Assembly: GCF_002591895.1 (NCBI RefSeq)
Contig: NZ_NISX01000011.1
Location: 1 to 64,000, forward strand
Origin: Lacimicrobium alkaliphilum
GTDB lineage: Bacteria; Pseudomonadota; Gammaproteobacteria; Enterobacterales; Alteromonadaceae
Direction of reading: 5' to 3'
DNA: 64,000 nt
The position numbers and the translations under genes are program-made. Numbering within the stretch: the stretch's first letter is position 1; every line of letters begins with the position of its first letter. Of the stretch, positions 26,627 to 34,885 are shown piece after piece. The notes below the pieces were generated by a model. That model saw nothing but the letters and a program-made list of their open reading frames with translations. It had not been told where the DNA came from and made no database searches.

Positions 26627-27112
26627 TTAGTGTGAGTGATCGCAGCCCTGGTCGCCATGCACATGACCATGGGCCAGTTCTTCTTCTGTAGCTTCGCGTA
26701 CTTCAAGAACTTCTACATCAAAGCTCAGTGTAACCCCGGACAAAGGATGATTGCCGTCGATTACCACGCCATCATCATTCACATCGATAACCACAACGGA
26801 TTGCTCACCATCATCAGTGGTAGCACGAAACTGCATTCCCACGTCGACGTCCATTCCTTCAAACATTGACTTAGGCACTACCTGTACCAGTTCTTCATGG
26901 CGTTCACCATAAGCCAGCTCCGGGGCCACCTGCACCTCAAAGTTATCACCAACGGCTTTGTCTTCTAATGCATCTTCCAGCCCCTGAATCAGGAAATTAT
27001 GGCCGTGTATAAAACGCATAGGCTCACCGTCTTTAGAGGAGTCAATTTGCACACCATCGGCAGAGCTGACAGTGTAATGCATGGTAACCACTGCGTTAGG
27101 GGCTATCTTCAT
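26627..27112 (-). CDS. slyD: FKBP-type peptidyl-prolyl isomerase SlyD
   Basis: A 161-aa cytoplasmic prolyl isomerase and metallochaperone. The FKBP core begins VVTMHYTVSSADGVQIDSS, and IHGHNFLIQGLEDAL and PELAYGER follow. The insert-in-flap domain (VPKSMFEGMDVDVGMQF) marks SlyD rather than plain FKBP. The histidine-rich tail (HGHVHGDQGCDHSH) can bind nickel and is short compared with the long E. coli tail. It is a single gene facing the solute-binding gene. Confidence 0.93.
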   Translation of the reverse strand: MKIAPNAVVTMHYTVSSADGVQIDSSKDGEPMRFIHGHNFLIQGLEDALEDKAVGDNFEVQVAPELAYGERHEELVQVVPKSMFEGMDVDVGMQFRATTDDGEQSVVVIDVNDDGVVIDGNHPLSGVTLSFDVEVLEVREATEEELAHGHVHGDQGCDHSH

Positions 27113-27225
27113 ATTGGATTTCTCCGATTAGTAAATTTCTGGCCAGTGGCCCTGAGACCGACATTCTGACAGTTTTTACGCCCAGATGAAATGGTAGAGC
27201 CCGTTACGGCCCATGCCCTCCCCGC

Positions 27226-27264
27226 CAGCTTTCAACTATTCAGCTTTCAACTATTCAGCTTTCA
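27226..27264. repeat. 15-bp tandem repeat, 2.6 copies
   Basis: The unit CAGCTTTCAACTATT occurs at 27226-27240 and 27241-27255, with a 9-base partial copy to 27264. It runs into the last codons and stop of the GIY-YIG gene, so slippage here could alter that C-terminus. Confidence 0.85.
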
Positions 27265-27527
27265 GGAAGTACCAGTATACCCGCCACAAGTGACTGTTTC
27301 TGCTTTCGTGACAGAGACTTAACCCAATACTCTGCGCGACTTGCCTGACTGCGGTCACCCACCGGCGCCTGATAAACCAATGTCAGCGGGCCCTTTCCTT
27401 TGAGCGCCTTGGCCGCTTTGGGGCCACCTGACTGATGTTCAGCAAAACGCCTGACCGGATCCGTACTGATACCCGTGTACCAATGCCCCAGTCGGGTTTC
27501 CACCATATAAATATGCCACTGTGCCAA
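27255..27527 (-). CDS. GIY-YIG domain protein (YhbQ-like)
   Basis: A 90-aa single-domain GIY-YIG protein. The motif pair is WHIYMVETRLGHWYTGIS, with RFAEHQSG (catalytic-arginine region) and ASRAEYWVKSLSRKQK behind it. Small proteins of this kind (YhbQ/UPF0213 type) are predicted nucleases with unclear biological roles. It is a single gene; its 3' end lies in a 15-bp tandem repeat. Confidence 0.86.
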   Translation of the reverse strand: MAQWHIYMVETRLGHWYTGISTDPVRRFAEHQSGGPKAAKALKGKGPLTLVYQAPVGDRSQASRAEYWVKSLSRKQKQSLVAGILVLPES

Positions 27528-27623
27528 ACCTGATACCTACGTTTTCGGTGTACAGTTGTACGCTGAAAACTTATACTTGTGCTGAAATATGAACAGACAA
27601 TTATATGCCACCGGAGGTAAGTT

Positions 27624-28256
27624 GTGTCCAGTCCGTCCCGCCCATACAGCGTCACTGAAGAATGGCTGAATGCAATCAGCCATGGATTGGGGTTTGTTAT
27701 TGCCATTGCCGGGCTGGTGTTTTTGCTACAACGCAGTGACGACAGTCTGAGCATTACTGCCTCAGCCATCTACGGAAGTTCGCTGCTGCTGATGTTTCTT
27801 ACTTCTACGCTTTATCATAGCGTCACAGCCCACAGGCTAAAAGGCTGGCTGAAGCTGTTCGACCATAGCGCAATCTATCTTCTGATAGCGGGCACTTACA
27901 CTCCGTTTATGCTTGTCAGTGTAGGAGGATGGACTGGTACTCTGGGCACGGTGCTGATCTGGTCTATCGCCGTGGCTGGTGTTGTTTTTAAGTGGTTTGC
28001 ACGGCATCGTTTTCCACGTCTGTCGGTAACCCTGTATTTGCTGATGGGTTGGCTGGCGATAGTCTTTATTTATCCTTTGTATCAGGCCTTACCTGCCGGT
28101 GGCCTATGGCTACTGGTCGCAGGTGGGATCTGTTTTAGTCTCGGTGTCAGTTTCTATACTGCCAAACAATATCAGTATACCCATGCTATCTGGCATCTTT
28201 TTGTGGTAGCCGGCTGTACCTGCCACTATCTGGCCATATACTATTTTGTACTCTGA
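27624..28256 (+). CDS. trhA: Hemolysin III / PAQR family membrane homeostasis protein
   Basis: A 210-aa protein with seven predicted helices. Family motifs are EEWLNAISHGLGFV near the N-terminus, SSLLLMFLTSTLYHS, KLFDHSAIYLLIAGTYTPF and the C-terminal HAIWHLFVVAGCTCHY, whose histidines are zinc ligands in the PAQR superfamily. The E. coli relative TrhA is linked to membrane energetics. The start is GTG with GGAGG six bases upstream. Confidence 0.92.
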   Translation: MSSPSRPYSVTEEWLNAISHGLGFVIAIAGLVFLLQRSDDSLSITASAIYGSSLLLMFLTSTLYHSVTAHRLKGWLKLFDHSAIYLLIAGTYTPFMLVSVGGWTGTLGTVLIWSIAVAGVVFKWFARHRFPRLSVTLYLLMGWLAIVFIYPLYQALPAGGLWLLVAGGICFSLGVSFYTAKQYQYTHAIWHLFVVAGCTCHYLAIYYFVL

Positions 28257-28265
28257 TTCAGTCGA

Positions 28266-28523
28266 TTAATACTTTTCAGCAATCTGCTTTAACTTCTTCT
28301 CAAACTGTTCAAGGTGCTCGGCTTTATCATATTCAAAGTGATACTGATTATGAAAACCAAAGCGTAACTGAACCTGGGCATCTTCGATAAACACCGTGTA
28401 ACCGTCAAAATCGGTCCAGGCCTTTACACCGTCGAGTGCATATTGCTCGTCCTGCTGTTTGCCGTGCTCTCTGATCTTTTCAAATACGGCTAATACGAAC
28501 CTGCTGTCGAGATCATTTTTCAT
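28266..28523 (-). CDS. DUF3081 family protein
   Basis: A small cytoplasmic protein of 85 aa. MKNDLDSRFVLAVFEKIREH and the acidic, aromatic middle (DFDGYTVFIEDAQVQLRFGF) match the gammaproteobacterial DUF3081 family as I recall it. Function is unknown. The ATG at 28523 follows a purine-rich GGGGGAAGGGAAA site; an ATG at 28559 has none. It is convergent with trhA, whose end is 9 bp away. Confidence 0.78.
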   Translation of the reverse strand: MKNDLDSRFVLAVFEKIREHGKQQDEQYALDGVKAWTDFDGYTVFIEDAQVQLRFGFHNQYHFEYDKAEHLEQFEKKLKQIAEKY

Positions 28524-28619
28524 TTTCCCTTCCCCCTGCGGAACATTATGTATCAACATAATTGATCCCCATTGCCACTACAACCGAATAAATGTCATAT
28601 CTACTCACATTTGCATACT

Positions 28620-30155
28620 ATGCCGAAGCTGTTATTACTGCTGGGAGATCAATTAGATCAACACCAGAGCGCCCTGGAAGCACTTAACAAGAACCAAGAC
28701 CATATATTAATGGCTGAGCTGGCCGATGAAGCGGCCTATGTGCCTCACAATAAAATCAAAATTGCTTTGATTTTCTCTGCAATGCGCCATTTCGCAAACG
28801 CTCTAGATAAAGCCGGTTATCAGGTCATTTACTATGACTATCTGCAAACTACCAAAGCCGGCCTCCATAGCGTCTCTCAACTCGTCAGGCATCAATTGCA
28901 ACAGTCCGACTATAACGCTTTTCACTATGTTGAACCCGAAGAACACAGGCTTGACAGTGAGCTTGGTAATCTTGAACAGGAACTGCCGCTTACAGTCAGA
29001 AGTTTGTCAGGCAGCAATTTCATTTTCACAAGAGAACAGATGCTGGACTGGTTTAGTGGGAGAAAATCCCCACGAATGGAACACTATTATCGCTGGGCAA
29101 GACAGCACACCGGTTTGTTGATGGAAGGTAAGCAGCCTGTTGGAGGCCAGTACAACTATGATAAGCAAAACCGTCAGCCCTGGAAGGACACACTGCAGCC
29201 TCCATCGGTATTAGCCTTTACCCCGGATGAGATCACACAACAGGTGCTGGAACTGGTACAAGAAAAGTTCCCTGACAATCCAGGCCGACTTGATAATTTC
29301 TCGCTGGCGGTAACGTCGTCTGAGGCACGCCAAGCTCTGGATGATTTTATTCATCATCGTCTGTCTGCGTTCGGTGATTTTCAGGACGCCCTGGCCGACA
29401 ACACCAACACGGCATTTCACAGTTTACTTTCGGCCTATATCAATATAGGTCTGCTTAACCCTAGGCAGGTTTGCAGCGCCGCTGTAAAAGCTTATGAAAA
29501 TGGACAGGCCCCCCTGAATGCTGTGGAAGGATTTGTCAGACAAATTCTCGGCTGGCGGGAGTACATCCGTGGGCTTTATTGGTTGTGCGGCCCCCAATAC
29601 GCCAGTAAAAATGCGCTCAATGCATACGAGCCACTGCCAGACTGGTTCTGGAACGGCAATACTCACATGCGCTGTATCAGCCAGGCAGTTAAAAGCTCGC
29701 TGGATCAGGCCTACGCTCATCATATTCAGCGTCTGATGGTGATTGGCAACTTCGCTCTGCTCAGCGCCCTGGATGTCAAACAAGTGTGTCGCTGGTACCT
29801 GGCCGTGTACATGGACGCCTTTGAGTGGGTAGAGCTTCCCAACACGCTGGGAATGGCGCTGTATGCCGACGACGGTTTCGTAGCCAGTAAGCCTTATGCT
29901 GCAAGCGGGCGCTATATCAATAAGATGGGTAATCACTGTAAGCACTGTGTTTATAACGTAAATCAGGCCACCGGAAATAAGGCCTGCCCGTTCAATGCCT
30001 TATACTGGCACTTCATTCATCGCCACCAGCACAGGTTCAGCAACAATCCCCGCATGTCACTGATGCTGAGTCAGTGGCACAAAAAGCCCGCAGAAGACCA
30101 GCATGCGTTGTTGGAATGGAGTGAGCACTTACTTTCTAACATGAACGCATTATGA
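28620..30155 (+). CDS. Iron-sulfur bacterial (6-4) photolyase / cryptochrome
   Basis: A 511-aa photolyase-related protein of the FeS-BCP class (PhrB-like), which repairs (6-4) photoproducts with FAD, a lumazine-type antenna and a 4Fe-4S cluster. The N-terminus MPKLLLLLGDQLDQHQSALE is typical. The four cluster cysteines appear at 352, 440, 443 and 456; the last three have the spacing C-x2-C-x12-C that I recall for Agrobacterium PhrB. I chose the ATG at 28620 because the earlier one at 28572 adds a non-conserved stretch. Its stop overlaps the next ATG (ATGA). Confidence 0.92.
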   Translation: MPKLLLLLGDQLDQHQSALEALNKNQDHILMAELADEAAYVPHNKIKIALIFSAMRHFANALDKAGYQVIYYDYLQTTKAGLHSVSQLVRHQLQQSDYNAFHYVEPEEHRLDSELGNLEQELPLTVRSLSGSNFIFTREQMLDWFSGRKSPRMEHYYRWARQHTGLLMEGKQPVGGQYNYDKQNRQPWKDTLQPPSVLAFTPDEITQQVLELVQEKFPDNPGRLDNFSLAVTSSEARQALDDFIHHRLSAFGDFQDALADNTNTAFHSLLSAYINIGLLNPRQVCSAAVKAYENGQAPLNAVEGFVRQILGWREYIRGLYWLCGPQYASKNALNAYEPLPDWFWNGNTHMRCISQAVKSSLDQAYAHHIQRLMVIGNFALLSALDVKQVCRWYLAVYMDAFEWVELPNTLGMALYADDGFVASKPYAASGRYINKMGNHCKHCVYNVNQATGNKACPFNALYWHFIHRHQHRFSNNPRMSLMLSQWHKKPAEDQHALLEWSEHLLSNMNAL

Positions 30156-30430
30156 TTAACATCGTGTGGCTAAAGCGAAACTTACGCCTGAATGATCATA
30201 AGCCCTGGCTGAGCCCTGAATTTTGCAACATCAACTACCCTGAGCCCATAGTCGATGTTGAACTTGCAGCCCGACAAGCCAGAAACACACTATTCGAATA
30301 TTATCGTGAAGAAGTCTGCAGTGTGGAAACCCAGCGCGTTGTTGAGCAACATGCCAGTCGGCGTTATCGTAAAAAGCGACATAACAGGCCCGAAGCCGCC
30401 CCGCCCTCCAATCAATTGAGTTTATTCTGA
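30152..30430 (+). pseudogene. Internally deleted photolyase remnant, still in frame
   Basis: A 92-codon frame. Its first 16 residues (MINIVWLKRNLRLNDH) are the start of a photolyase/cryptochrome. The remainder (PWLSPEFCNINYPEPIVDVE onward, ending NQLSLF) looks like the extreme C-terminus of the same family. Roughly 400 residues carrying the antenna and FAD domains are missing, and the join keeps the frame. Start and stop remain coupled to the neighbours (ATGA upstream, TGATG downstream). That explains why the fragment can persist: losing its frame would disturb translation of the cry-DASH gene. A residual function is possible but unsupported. Confidence 0.75.
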
Positions 30431-31704
30431 TGCACTCTGATATCGGGGTTATGCTGTTCAGTGAAGATCTGCGTGTCGATGACAATGCGGCTCTGCAGGC
30501 GGCAAGCAGACATGATCAACTGTTGTGTATTTATGTATTCGATGAATTAAAAACCAGAAAGGCGTCAGAATGGTCAGCCATCGGCCCTTTTCGTGCCCGG
30601 TTCATCTGGGAATCACTGATTCAACTTAAGCAAGCTCTGAACAGCCTGGGGCAAGAGCTTTTGATACTTAAAGGTGACCTGCTGGAAATACTTCACCAGC
30701 TCCACTCGCAAACAGGAAGTATCTGCATCTATCGTCAGTCCCCCTCTGCCTGGTATGAAATGCAGCAAACCAGGCGAATCGCAGAGCATTTCCCACTGCG
30801 CCTGATCGGCTCGCCAACACTGCTTGAGCCAGAATCCTTACCCTTTAATCTGGCAGATATGCCAGAAAGCTTTACCCCTTTTCGCAAAAAAGCAGAAGCC
30901 AAATGGCCTGATATAATACCGCTGCACAAACCCACCAGTTTACCGCCGGTAGCAGAGAATACGATACAGAGCCTTACTTCCTGTCCGTTGCCCTGCCGCG
31001 TAAAAGACGAGCCCGGTGCTGTACTGCACTTTTCCGGGGGTGAGGTATCTGGCTGGCAACGTCTGACAGAGTATATATGGCAGCAACGCGCACTAAGGCA
31101 TTACAAAGACACACGCAATGGTATGCTCGGTGCAAACTATTCGAGTAAGTTTTCTCCCTGGTTAGCTCAGGGCTGTATTTCACCAAAACGCGTTTACCAG
31201 CAGGTAAAAGCCTATGAAGCCAGCTTCGGAGCAAATGAATCCACCTACTGGCTGATCTTTGAGTTGTTATGGCGGGATTTTTTCCACTTCCGGGCAAAAA
31301 ATTCCGGCAAGGACTTTTTCCAGCCCAGCCACGCAAAACCAGGCCAGAAAACTGCTGAACCCTCCCCCCCTGTTCTCAGGAAGTGGTGTCAGGGTACGAC
31401 CGGAAATGACTTTGTCGATGCCAATATGCGCGAACTGTTATGCAGCGGCTTTATCAGCAACAGAGGCAGGCAAAATGTAGCATCTTATCTGATCTATGAA
31501 TTACAGCTTGACTGGCGGCTGGGAGCAGCCTGGTTTGAGCATCAACTTATTGACTATGATGCAGCCAGCAATTACGGCAACTGGTGTTATATCGCCGGTA
31601 TCGCCCATGATCCCCGTCAGGGGCGACATTTCAATATCGACGCTCAGGCCCGACGTTATGATCCTGAGCGCCAATACAGGGACTATTGGTTAAACCAGGG
31701 CTAG
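30430..31704 (+). CDS. DASH-family cryptochrome
   Basis: A 424-aa cryptochrome. The N-terminal antenna domain (VMLFSEDLRVDDNAALQAAS) is followed by the linker FTPFRKKAEAKWP. The FAD domain contains DTRNGMLGANYSSKFSPWLA, FELLWRDFFHF, CSGFISNRGRQNVASYL and YDAASNYGNWCYIAGI, all hallmarks of cry-DASH proteins. These repair cyclobutane dimers in single-stranded DNA and may signal light. Its ATG shares a base with the upstream TGA. It is the third photolyase-type frame in the operon. Confidence 0.92.
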   Translation: MHSDIGVMLFSEDLRVDDNAALQAASRHDQLLCIYVFDELKTRKASEWSAIGPFRARFIWESLIQLKQALNSLGQELLILKGDLLEILHQLHSQTGSICIYRQSPSAWYEMQQTRRIAEHFPLRLIGSPTLLEPESLPFNLADMPESFTPFRKKAEAKWPDIIPLHKPTSLPPVAENTIQSLTSCPLPCRVKDEPGAVLHFSGGEVSGWQRLTEYIWQQRALRHYKDTRNGMLGANYSSKFSPWLAQGCISPKRVYQQVKAYEASFGANESTYWLIFELLWRDFFHFRAKNSGKDFFQPSHAKPGQKTAEPSPPVLRKWCQGTTGNDFVDANMRELLCSGFISNRGRQNVASYLIYELQLDWRLGAAWFEHQLIDYDAASNYGNWCYIAGIAHDPRQGRHFNIDAQARRYDPERQYRDYWLNQG

Positions 31705-31761
31705 TTGATATTCGGTGTATATTTTTATTCAAAACCGAAGCTCATCATGCCCTGGCAACGT

Positions 31762-32376
31762 CTAGAAATTATACCTTACCCCAAGTTGCACCAGGTTCAC
31801 CTGAAGATCGTCTTCTCCGCGGATATGCTGGGCTTCGAGGCGCAAATCTACCGTCTCGGTCAGGGTAAAATCAAATCCCAGGCCCACAACACCGGCCAGA
31901 ACCGTATCATCGACTGCGCAACGGGTGGCGTTAAGTGTTGCATTCACAGCAATCTGACTCCGGGCTCCAGAAGCACATTCGCCACCTTCAGGCAAATAGC
32001 TGTCAGCCTGCCATTTAATACTCATCACACCTAAACGGTAAAATAACGTTCCTGCCTGAGAGGCAGCTTTACCCAGCACCGCTGCATAAATGGCATCCCC
32101 GGTAACACTATTGGTGTCTTCGCTGCCAAGGTTTGTGGGTGTAAGGGCATCGGTCTCTTCGTCGATAACCTGCTGATAACCAAGCTCCACAAACCATTGG
32201 CGATGAAATTCATATCCCATGGCAAAGCTGTAACCCGGCCCTTTGGCTGTGATTTCTTCCTGATCTGCCTCGGCATAATTCAAACCCAACAGGCCATACA
32301 TATCGCCTTGTGCCTGAGCCCCTGTACTGGCCAGAAATAAGGTGCTCAGAAGAGCACTGAGTGTGCGTTTTTTCAT
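31762..32376 (-). CDS. Small outer-membrane beta-barrel protein
   Basis: A protein of about 204 aa. The signal peptide (MKKRTLSALLSTLFLASTGA) ends at AQAQ. The mature part shows alternating strands as in the OmpA-like beta-barrel family (YGLLGLNYAEADQE, YEFHRQWFVELGYQ) and ends in VNLVQLGVRYNF, with the terminal phenylalanine needed for barrel assembly. Two cysteines in the loop CASGARSQ...TRCAVDD may form a disulfide. The ATG at 32376 begins the signal peptide; an ATG at 32397 is possible. Its role is unknown. Confidence 0.82.
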   Translation of the reverse strand: MKKRTLSALLSTLFLASTGAQAQGDMYGLLGLNYAEADQEEITAKGPGYSFAMGYEFHRQWFVELGYQQVIDEETDALTPTNLGSEDTNSVTGDAIYAAVLGKAASQAGTLFYRLGVMSIKWQADSYLPEGGECASGARSQIAVNATLNATRCAVDDTVLAGVVGLGFDFTLTETVDLRLEAQHIRGEDDLQVNLVQLGVRYNF

Positions 32377-32500
32377 AGTTTTCTCTGTTATTTCCATTAT
32401 GTTAGAGCTGACATCAGTTTAGCGCTGTTTACCCCTTTGCGGCCAGCCATTTAAATCTGAACCTCTGCCCCCTGTTATTTCCTAAAAGGCAGTCATTAAA

Positions 32501-32528
32501 TTGACATAAAAGTGTCACAGGTTACAAT
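32501..32528 (+). promoter_or_regulatory. Strong sigma-70-type promoter
   Basis: TTGACA (32501-32506), a 16-bp spacer, then TACAAT (32523-32528). The expected start of transcription is about 32535, which rules out the GTG at 32512 as the start of the following small gene. Confidence 0.6.
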
Positions 32529-32556
32529 TTCGCCCCCTATGATTAAGCCGAATGTC

Positions 32557-32727
32557 ATGCCATCAAAAAGTAAAAAAAACAAAAAAGACAGCCAGTTGCT
32601 GATTCGCATTGATAAGCAAACCCGGGATCAATTTGTACAAATCTGTGAACAACAAAATACTAAAGCCGCCAAAGAACTCCGGCGTTTTATCCTAAGCTAT
32701 ATCAAGCGAAACCAGCCACAAGACTGA
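32557..32727 (+). CDS. Small basic protein, possible ribbon-helix-helix
   Basis: A protein of about 56 aa with a lysine-rich head (MPSKSKKNKKDSQ), then LLIRIDKQTRDQFVQICEQQ and KAAKELRRFILSYIKR. The strand-helix-helix pattern resembles ribbon-helix-helix DNA-binding proteins. The ATG at 32557 gives a leader of about 20 bases from the promoter just upstream; an ATG at 32539 would be almost leaderless. It converges with the sulfotransferase gene. Target and partner are unknown, and no toxin gene is adjacent. Confidence 0.6.
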   Translation: MPSKSKKNKKDSQLLIRIDKQTRDQFVQICEQQNTKAAKELRRFILSYIKRNQPQD

Positions 32728-32750
32728 AGTAGTGGCAGTTGAACAAGCCG

Positions 32751-34772
32751 TTACAACTGTTCAAACTGACGATATTCAGCCAGCAACGGCTCTCCCAGTG
32801 CATCTTTTAAAGGCTGTAAATAAGGCTCGAAATGCCGCCAGTGCATGGCTGAGCGTTTATTTACCGGCTGACGCACCTGTTCAGAGCTGGGTGTCTTGAT
32901 ACTGCGTTTTGTACGATAAAATTCCAGGCAACCGGGTTCGAAGGGCAGGCCACAGAAGTCCAGCATGCGGCGTATCTGACCCTCGGTATCCTCCAATAAC
33001 TCTTCATGCTGAACCCGTAATATCTGCCCCGGCAACACCTTGTCCCAATGAGCCATGAGCCGCACGTAGTCTTTGTAGTAGCGCCCCATAGCTTCGAGGC
33101 TGTAACTGAAATCCTGCCCCTCACCAAACAATTGTTTGAAGCCACTGAAACCACAAGCCATAGGATGCCTGCGGGCATCAATGATCTTTGCATTGGGCAG
33201 AATCAGCTTAATTAAGCCAATATGCAGAAAGTTATTTGGCATCTTATCGATGAAAAATGGCGCAGCCCCCCGATATGATCGGGTATTGTCGATAAACTGC
33301 TGGCCAAAACGGGCAAAATATTCATCTTTTATCTCCCACAGGTTAGCCGGGTAGGCCGGCGCCTGACTGGCATTGCGACCGCGCAGACGCATGGCCAATC
33401 CCAGAATGTTATGCAACTCCATGGTGCCATCCACCTGAGAATGGGAAGCCAGTATTTGTTCCAGCAACGTGGAGCCGGCTCTTGGCAATCCCACTATAAA
33501 GATCGGGTCAGGGTGCGTAGCCCCTAAATGCCCTCGCTTTTCGAACAATTCAGTGGTGCAATGTTTAATTTGCGCATCCACCATTTGCGTCGTCTTGTCA
33601 GGATCGTAGCCGGATTGCTGCTGCTTTAACGCATTACCACTGGCGTAATACTCAAACGCCTGTTGATATTCTTTTTTATCTTCAAAGGCTTTTCCCAGAG
33701 AAAAATATAAATGAATTCTGTCTTCCACCGATGCTTGCTCATCTGCGGCTCGCAACTGCATGGTTCGGACTTCCTCATCACTAAACCGGTAGGTTTTCGT
33801 GTTTGCCAGGCTCCAGTAGGCATCACCAAAACCCTCCTTATTCTGATAAGCATTCTGATAGCTGGTAACCGCGGCATCAAACTGACCAACAGCTTTTTGC
33901 GCATGCCCTAATTGCAGATATACATTCGCGGGTTGTGACACCTTGTCCAGTTCGCACTGATAAAGCGCAATGCCTTGCTCGTTATCTCCTAAGCCCACCA
34001 GTGCCGCAGCCAGACTGATATTATGGGCTGAATTATCCGGTTCGCGTTCCAGTAACCACCTCGCCTGCTGTTCGGCTTTGGCGTATTTACCGGTGCGTAG
34101 CAGTAAATTCAGATACTGAGTGCGGGCGCTGACGTTATCCGGAGCCAGTTCCACACAGCTTTCCAGTAGAAACTCGGCATCATCGTAAATCTTCAGGCGC
34201 AACCCGATTTCTGCCAGCAGACACATTGCCTCAACATGGTGTTTATGCTTTAGCAGAAATTGACGACACAGCTGCTCGGCCTGCATCAATTTACCGTCGT
34301 ACATCAGATCAGTAGCTCCGAGCAATGGCCGGGGCAATTGTTCCAGCTTGCCGATATGTTGCCGGGCCAGTTCTGAGGCCTGTCGTTGGCCGGCCCCCTG
34401 GTATAGTGTCACCAGCGTTTTCCAACTGCCCAGTAATGCCGGGTTGATCCTTGTTGCCTGATAAAACGCCTTAGTCGCGGCATAATTATCGCCTGCACTC
34501 TGATACAGATATCCCTGCTCCTGATACGCTCTGGCATGTTGCGGATTAAGGTGCAGTAATTTCCTCAGGCTCTCATGCGCCTCTGCCTTTGCGCCCCGGT
34601 AACGCTGGCTCACCGCGGATAAATAATGCAATTCCTGTTGGTTGCCGGATGACTGAGGCGTTGATAATAGTTCCGAGACCAGCGCCTCGGCCTGATTAAA
34701 ACTTGCCTGTTGAATTAATTGCTGGATTTGCCTGAGCTTATCGCCAATAGGTTTGGTCAATCTCAACTCCAT
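32751..34772 (-). CDS. TPR-repeat sulfotransferase family protein
   Basis: A protein of about 673 aa. The N-terminal two thirds are tetratricopeptide repeats (for example ARAYQEQGYLYQSAGDNYAA and AYQNKEGFGDAYWSLANTK). The C-terminal third is a sulfotransferase with the PAPS-binding loop FIVGLPRAGSTLLEQILASH, and the second phosphate-binding part lies near DARRHPMACGFSGF. Such fusions sulfate peptides or glycans in marine bacteria; the substrate here is unknown. I use the ATG at 34772; the frame extends to 34850 but the added residues match nothing. A terminator for the next operon lies within its upstream region. Confidence 0.85.
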   Translation of the reverse strand: MELRLTKPIGDKLRQIQQLIQQASFNQAEALVSELLSTPQSSGNQQELHYLSAVSQRYRGAKAEAHESLRKLLHLNPQHARAYQEQGYLYQSAGDNYAATKAFYQATRINPALLGSWKTLVTLYQGAGQRQASELARQHIGKLEQLPRPLLGATDLMYDGKLMQAEQLCRQFLLKHKHHVEAMCLLAEIGLRLKIYDDAEFLLESCVELAPDNVSARTQYLNLLLRTGKYAKAEQQARWLLEREPDNSAHNISLAAALVGLGDNEQGIALYQCELDKVSQPANVYLQLGHAQKAVGQFDAAVTSYQNAYQNKEGFGDAYWSLANTKTYRFSDEEVRTMQLRAADEQASVEDRIHLYFSLGKAFEDKKEYQQAFEYYASGNALKQQQSGYDPDKTTQMVDAQIKHCTTELFEKRGHLGATHPDPIFIVGLPRAGSTLLEQILASHSQVDGTMELHNILGLAMRLRGRNASQAPAYPANLWEIKDEYFARFGQQFIDNTRSYRGAAPFFIDKMPNNFLHIGLIKLILPNAKIIDARRHPMACGFSGFKQLFGEGQDFSYSLEAMGRYYKDYVRLMAHWDKVLPGQILRVQHEELLEDTEGQIRRMLDFCGLPFEPGCLEFYRTKRSIKTPSSEQVRQPVNKRSAMHWRHFEPYLQPLKDALGEPLLAEYRQFEQL

Positions 34773-34832
34773 TTTTAGTCTGGATAACGATATTGAAATC
34801 GCTTTTAAAGCGTATTGTGGGGATAGTAAAAC

Positions 34833-34865
34833 AAAAAAGGCAAGCGCCAAGCGCCTGCCTTTTTA
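34833..34865 (-). terminator. Rho-independent terminator of the TonB receptor gene
   Basis: Read leftward: GGCAGGCGC, a short loop, GCGCTTGCC and then a run of T. A-rich sequence on the other side gives an extended stem. It lies 21 bp after the receptor stop and would stop transcription before the sulfotransferase gene. Confidence 0.75.
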
Positions 34866-34885
34866 TAGTACAATAATACCGTCAG

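Noticed and set aside
32512-32727. GTG start for the small basic protein
   Set aside because: The GTG lies between the -35 and -10 elements of a strong promoter, so it would not be in the transcript. A downstream ATG was used.
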